Assembly (NCBI GenBank): GCA_965218985.1 | Contig: CBDCMP010000006.1 | Coordinates: 124,001 to 188,000 of the forward strand | Length of the DNA stretch: 64,000 bases | DNA from: Pseudopedobacter sp965218985 | GTDB taxonomy: Bacteria; Bacteroidota; Bacteroidia; Sphingobacteriales; Sphingobacteriaceae | Direction of reading: 5' to 3' | Part shown: positions 61,369 to 64,000 of the stretch, one piece after another | Layout of the letters: each line of letters starts with the position of its first letter | Position numbering within the stretch: position 1 is the stretch's first letter | Made by a program: the position numbers and the translations under genes | The notes under the pieces: model-generated | What the model saw: only the letters and a program-made list of their open reading frames with translations | What the model was told of the DNA's origin: nothing | The model's database searches: none

Positions 61369-62343
61369 TTAATTGATTGCATAGTACAATTGTTTTAAAT
61401 TATAAGTTATTCCAATGTTCAATCGGCCACTGCTGCGAGGATGATCTGTTTGTGCCGACCAAGCATTGGTTTGGAAACTGGTGTTGATCCCTATATTTTT
61501 CACAAATATATCTAATCCTAGCCCGGTCATTAAATTATTTGTCTCATGTTCTCCGGTCAGCTGCCCTTTATATTTTTCTCCTTTAGAGTATTCATAACTG
61601 GTTTGAGCCGAAGGAATGATTTGGATTTTATCATTCAGCTTAAATTTTCTAAATACACTCAGGAAATTCGTGGTGCTGTTTGCGATAGATTCCTGCTCTG
61701 GATTTTGACCGTTGAATTTGTAGGTGCTGTTCAAATTCATCCCCCAGTTTTTGTAACCGAGCACATAACTAGCATATACAAAACCATCTGTACTGCCAGT
61801 TCCTGGCTGAAAAGGAGTAGCGTAAGTTAAACCATCATCACTCTTTATTTTATGGTCTGCAGTTGGAATTTTAATACCTGCACCTGTGATTAAACGCTGG
61901 TTGATTTTATCTTGATCTAATTTTCTGATCAGGTGATATCCCGCATAAACGGTAATATCTCCAAAACCTGAGATAGTACTTTTCTCGCCATTATAGCTTT
62001 CGGAATTATTGAGATAAGGAATTACCGCATCCAATTCTATCCTTTTCTGCAAGAAATACCTACCTCTTATTTCTGTGGTGCGGTAAACTTCATAATCTCC
62101 TTCTACACCATTATGTTCGCCGGGAGGGAAGTTGGTTTGGTCACTCTCTGGAAAGAAAGAAGCACCTGAAGGGAAGAAATGCTGATCCTGACCAAAGTAG
62201 CCATTATAAGATCTAAAGCGATAAAAAATCCCGAAACTGCTTTGGTTGTCATAAGGAGTAATCCCCATAAAACAGCCGCAAATATCGCAAGCAAAAGATT
62301 TTGCACTGAGAAATAATAAAAATATAAGGAGTTTAGTTTTCAC
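61369..62343 (-). CDS. Outer-membrane barrel protein with CxxCxC mature N-terminus
   Basis: 324 residues. Signal peptide (KTKLLIFLLFLSAKSFA), then mature CDICGCFMG. The remainder is beta-rich with repeated aromatic strands (FGIFYRFRSYNGYFGQDQHF, YRTTEIRGRYFLQKRIELDA, GFGDITVYAGYHLIRKL) like the PF13557-type transporters. The Cys motif at the mature N-terminus may bind metal. It overlaps the upstream peroxidase gene by 11 bases. Confidence 0.75.
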   Translation of the reverse strand: MKTKLLIFLLFLSAKSFACDICGCFMGITPYDNQSSFGIFYRFRSYNGYFGQDQHFFPSGASFFPESDQTNFPPGEHNGVEGDYEVYRTTEIRGRYFLQKRIELDAVIPYLNNSESYNGEKSTISGFGDITVYAGYHLIRKLDQDKINQRLITGAGIKIPTADHKIKSDDGLTYATPFQPGTGSTDGFVYASYVLGYKNWGMNLNSTYKFNGQNPEQESIANSTTNFLSVFRKFKLNDKIQIIPSAQTSYEYSKGEKYKGQLTGEHETNNLMTGLGLDIFVKNIGINTSFQTNAWSAQTDHPRSSGRLNIGITYNLKQLYYAIN

Positions 62344-63343
62344 TGAATTTTTGGTTTTTTAAAAATGTATGATCTGTCAATGTTTTTAAAAAGGCGATGA
62401 TATCCGCTTTGTCTTGATCTGTCAAAGAAAGTTCTTTCAGCAATGGATCTAAATTTTTATTTGTTTTAATCCCATTTTGATAATGATCTAGCACCTCTTC
62501 CAAATTTTTAAACCTTCCATCATGCATGTACGGGCGGCTTACTTCCACATTTCTCAATGTAGGGACTTTGAATTTGCCTTCATCAGCCGGCAGTTCGGTA
62601 ATAGTTGCTCTTCCCAAATCATAGCTCGTTAAATCCAACCCGTTGTTTCTAAAACTGTTGTCGCTGAAAAGAGGTTCTTTATGGCAGTTTTCACATTTTT
62701 GCCGGAACAATTGCAAACCACTGTTTTCTTGAGTAGTGAACGCTAATTTGCCTTTTTTCATTTGATCATAGCGGCTATCAGCTGAAACCATTGTTCCGGT
62801 GAATTGTGCCAATGCCTTCAATATTTTTTGGGAGGTAATCTCATCACTGTCAAAAGCTCTTGCGAATTTTTGCTGATATTCCGGCTTGTTTTTTAGATAG
62901 TTGAGAATGTTGTTAAGCTCATTTCTCATCTCACAACTATCTGTCAATGCGTTTAAGGGGGCTACTTCCAGGTTTTTTACACCGCCATCCAAAAACAGGT
63001 TGTCTTTCCAAATCAAGTTGAAAATGACCGGAGCATTTCTTTTGCCAAAGCAATTGTTAACCCCATGACTGGTGGAATGGTCTAAATTGGCAAAGCCCGC
63101 AAATTGTTGATGACAAGTGCCACAAGAAACAGTGCCATCCACAGATAAACCTGGATCATAAAAAAGCATTTTTCCCAGTTCAAAGCCTCGCTCGGTGGGC
63201 TGATTATTTTGAAAAGTATAAACAGGCTCAGGAAAACCATCAGGAATCTCCACCTTTAAATCATGGTTTGTTTGCCCATCCTTGGAACAGGAAATTGCAA
63301 AGACAACCAAAGCAAGGAGCATAAATACGATTAGTTTTTTCAT
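62333..63343 (-). CDS. Di-heme cytochrome c peroxidase family protein (MbnH/MauG-like)
   Basis: 336 residues. Lipoprotein signal (lipobox AISCS). Two heme motifs, CGTCH near residue 76 and CENCH near 218, with VSRPYMHDGRFKNLEEVLDH near 270 as in the CcpA/MauG superfamily. The family either removes peroxide or oxidises a partner protein. Its partner by position is MbnP, encoded next. Periplasmic; the second gene of the cluster. Confidence 0.9.
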   Translation of the reverse strand: MKKLIVFMLLALVVFAISCSKDGQTNHDLKVEIPDGFPEPVYTFQNNQPTERGFELGKMLFYDPGLSVDGTVSCGTCHQQFAGFANLDHSTSHGVNNCFGKRNAPVIFNLIWKDNLFLDGGVKNLEVAPLNALTDSCEMRNELNNILNYLKNKPEYQQKFARAFDSDEITSQKILKALAQFTGTMVSADSRYDQMKKGKLAFTTQENSGLQLFRQKCENCHKEPLFSDNSFRNNGLDLTSYDLGRATITELPADEGKFKVPTLRNVEVSRPYMHDGRFKNLEEVLDHYQNGIKTNKNLDPLLKELSLTDQDKADIIAFLKTLTDHTFLKNQKFSEN

Positions 63344-63357
63344 ATCCTTTAAATAAT

Positions 63358-63461
63358 GAGGCTGTCTCGAATGGCCTTGTCATTCCATACTTCACATCAA
63401 ATTCCTTCGCAATTACATGCTGAAACAATTTCAAATGACAATGATCTTTTAAGACAGTCTC
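63358..63461. repeat. Nested inverted repeat between MbnP and peroxidase genes
   Basis: GAGGCTGTCTC (63358-63368) with AGACAGTCTC (63452-63461), one base short, and TTGTCATT (63377-63384) with AATGACAA (63434-63441). A MITE-like remnant filling the gap. Confidence 0.65.
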
Positions 63462-63469
63462 AATAAATT

Positions 63470-64000
63470 TTAGTTATGGATATGGTCTAAACTGAACATT
63501 CCCTGTGCATAATTATTGGCGATGAGTAATGCAGGGCTTCCGCCATGCATAGAATTGTATTGCGCAAAAGAAATGTCTGTAGCACCAGAGAACATTTTAG
63601 CAACATCTACTTTAAAATGCATTTGCGGGGCTTTATCAGTCCTTATCCTTAAAACATTTGGATCAATACTGAAAGTTACTTTTCTTATTGCGTTTACCGT
63701 TGCAGAAGCTCCTCCGATATGGAATACCAACTGATGATTAGCTTGTGTGGAAGCGGGAGAGGTGCCTTCCATTTTCACAAATACATATCCCGAATTCCAA
63801 GTCCAAAACATGCCCATTTCAGGAGCTAAAGTACCTGTTTGCGCACCTGCAAAATTCCTTGTAGAATCCACCCCGATGGTAAAACTGATTTTGGCATAAT
63901 CTCCGGCAGGCACCTTGCTCAATTCTGGAGCGAAACTTGCGCTTTGCGATTGATCTACCAAGAAATAATTTTCAGGTGCTTTGTAAACAGAACCATCTTC
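63470..64000 (-). CDS. MbnP family protein, C-terminal part (cut by window edge)
   Basis: 177 residues in frame to base 64000; the start is outside. The readable part DGSVYKAPENYFLVDQSQ, GDYAKISFTIGVDSTRNFAG and EMGMFWTWNSGYVFVKMEG matches MbnP, a copper-binding periplasmic protein of methanobactin operons that occurs widely beyond them. The paired Trp in FWTW lies where related proteins have a modified Trp. Next to it is a MauG/CCP-like gene, as in the MbnP-MbnH pair. Confidence 0.88.
   Translation of the reverse strand, partial: EDGSVYKAPENYFLVDQSQSASFAPELSKVPAGDYAKISFTIGVDSTRNFAGAQTGTLAPEMGMFWTWNSGYVFVKMEGTSPASTQANHQLVFHIGGASATVNAIRKVTFSIDPNVLRIRTDKAPQMHFKVDVAKMFSGATDISFAQYNSMHGGSPALLIANNYAQGMFSLDHIHN

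Noticed and set aside
1..64000. tRNA genes, rRNA genes, prophage or complete insertion sequences
   Set aside because: None recognised on reading both strands of the intergenic regions; no integrase or transposase frame is present.

Overview
The window looks like chromosomal DNA of a Bacteroidota bacterium, most likely a Pedobacter-like member of the Sphingobacteriaceae. This is inferred from the AT-rich sequence, the repeated TAnnTTTG -7 promoter boxes without clear Shine-Dalgarno sequences, a PorE-like envelope protein, a thiamine-riboswitch/PnuT pair and a LmbE-free but typical Bacteroidota mix of lipoproteins. No 16S gene or tRNA is present to place it more closely.

Layout. 1-6.3 kb: edge of a secreted protein, metallophosphoesterase, lipid kinase, MerR regulator, M23 peptidase, glycine-zipper lipoprotein, membrane hydroxylase, then a TPP riboswitch controlling a PnuT-type transporter. 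6.4-8.5 kb: an acyl-CoA dehydrogenase-like gene and a 1-kb repeat-rich gap with palindrome doublets. 8.5-14.5 kb: alaS, then an unusual cassette of bactofilin, actin-like ATPase and second bactofilin, followed by a small beta-barrel gene. 14.7-25.5 kb: galK and an AraC regulator, gltA, a nucleoside permease, a bifunctional-nuclease-like protein, etfAB, a TPR protein, a chromate-type transporter, and a GH130 enzyme convergent with two GT4 glycosyltransferases (to 28.9 kb). 29.4-35.8 kb: DUF294/exonuclease pair, acyltransferase, VOC protein and GT2. 35.9-39.7 kb: DUF547, rpsO, then an arsenic operon (arsR, DUF6428, acr3, arsC). 39.7-59.8 kb: mostly housekeeping genes (dnaB, rlmB, manC-type, kdsD-type, recQ, kdsA, porE-like, queE, Rieske, permease, a PIN toxin-antitoxin pair, folD, lepA, fructosamine kinase, nitroreductase, sigma-54 regulator, RNase P RNA). 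59.8-64 kb: a copper/heme cluster (cytochrome c, SCO, Met-rich lipoprotein, outer-membrane protein, di-heme peroxidase, MbnP).

The strongest candidate for something undescribed is at 11.75-13.79 kb. The middle gene encodes an actin-family ATPase whose first nucleotide-binding motif (phosphate-1, GIDIGNANT) is at the extreme C-terminus behind a Gly/Ser linker instead of at the N-terminus, while all other actin motifs keep their order. This is the pattern of a circular permutation. The gene is sandwiched between two bactofilin genes and translationally coupled to the second, which suggests a two-component cytoskeletal system. A second notable signal is a dispersed hairpin repeat that begins with a four-codon mini-ORF; two copies lie directly upstream of unrelated genes (arsC and a glycosyltransferase gene) and one forms the end of acr3.

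All functional calls rest on reading motifs and gene order; no database search was run.
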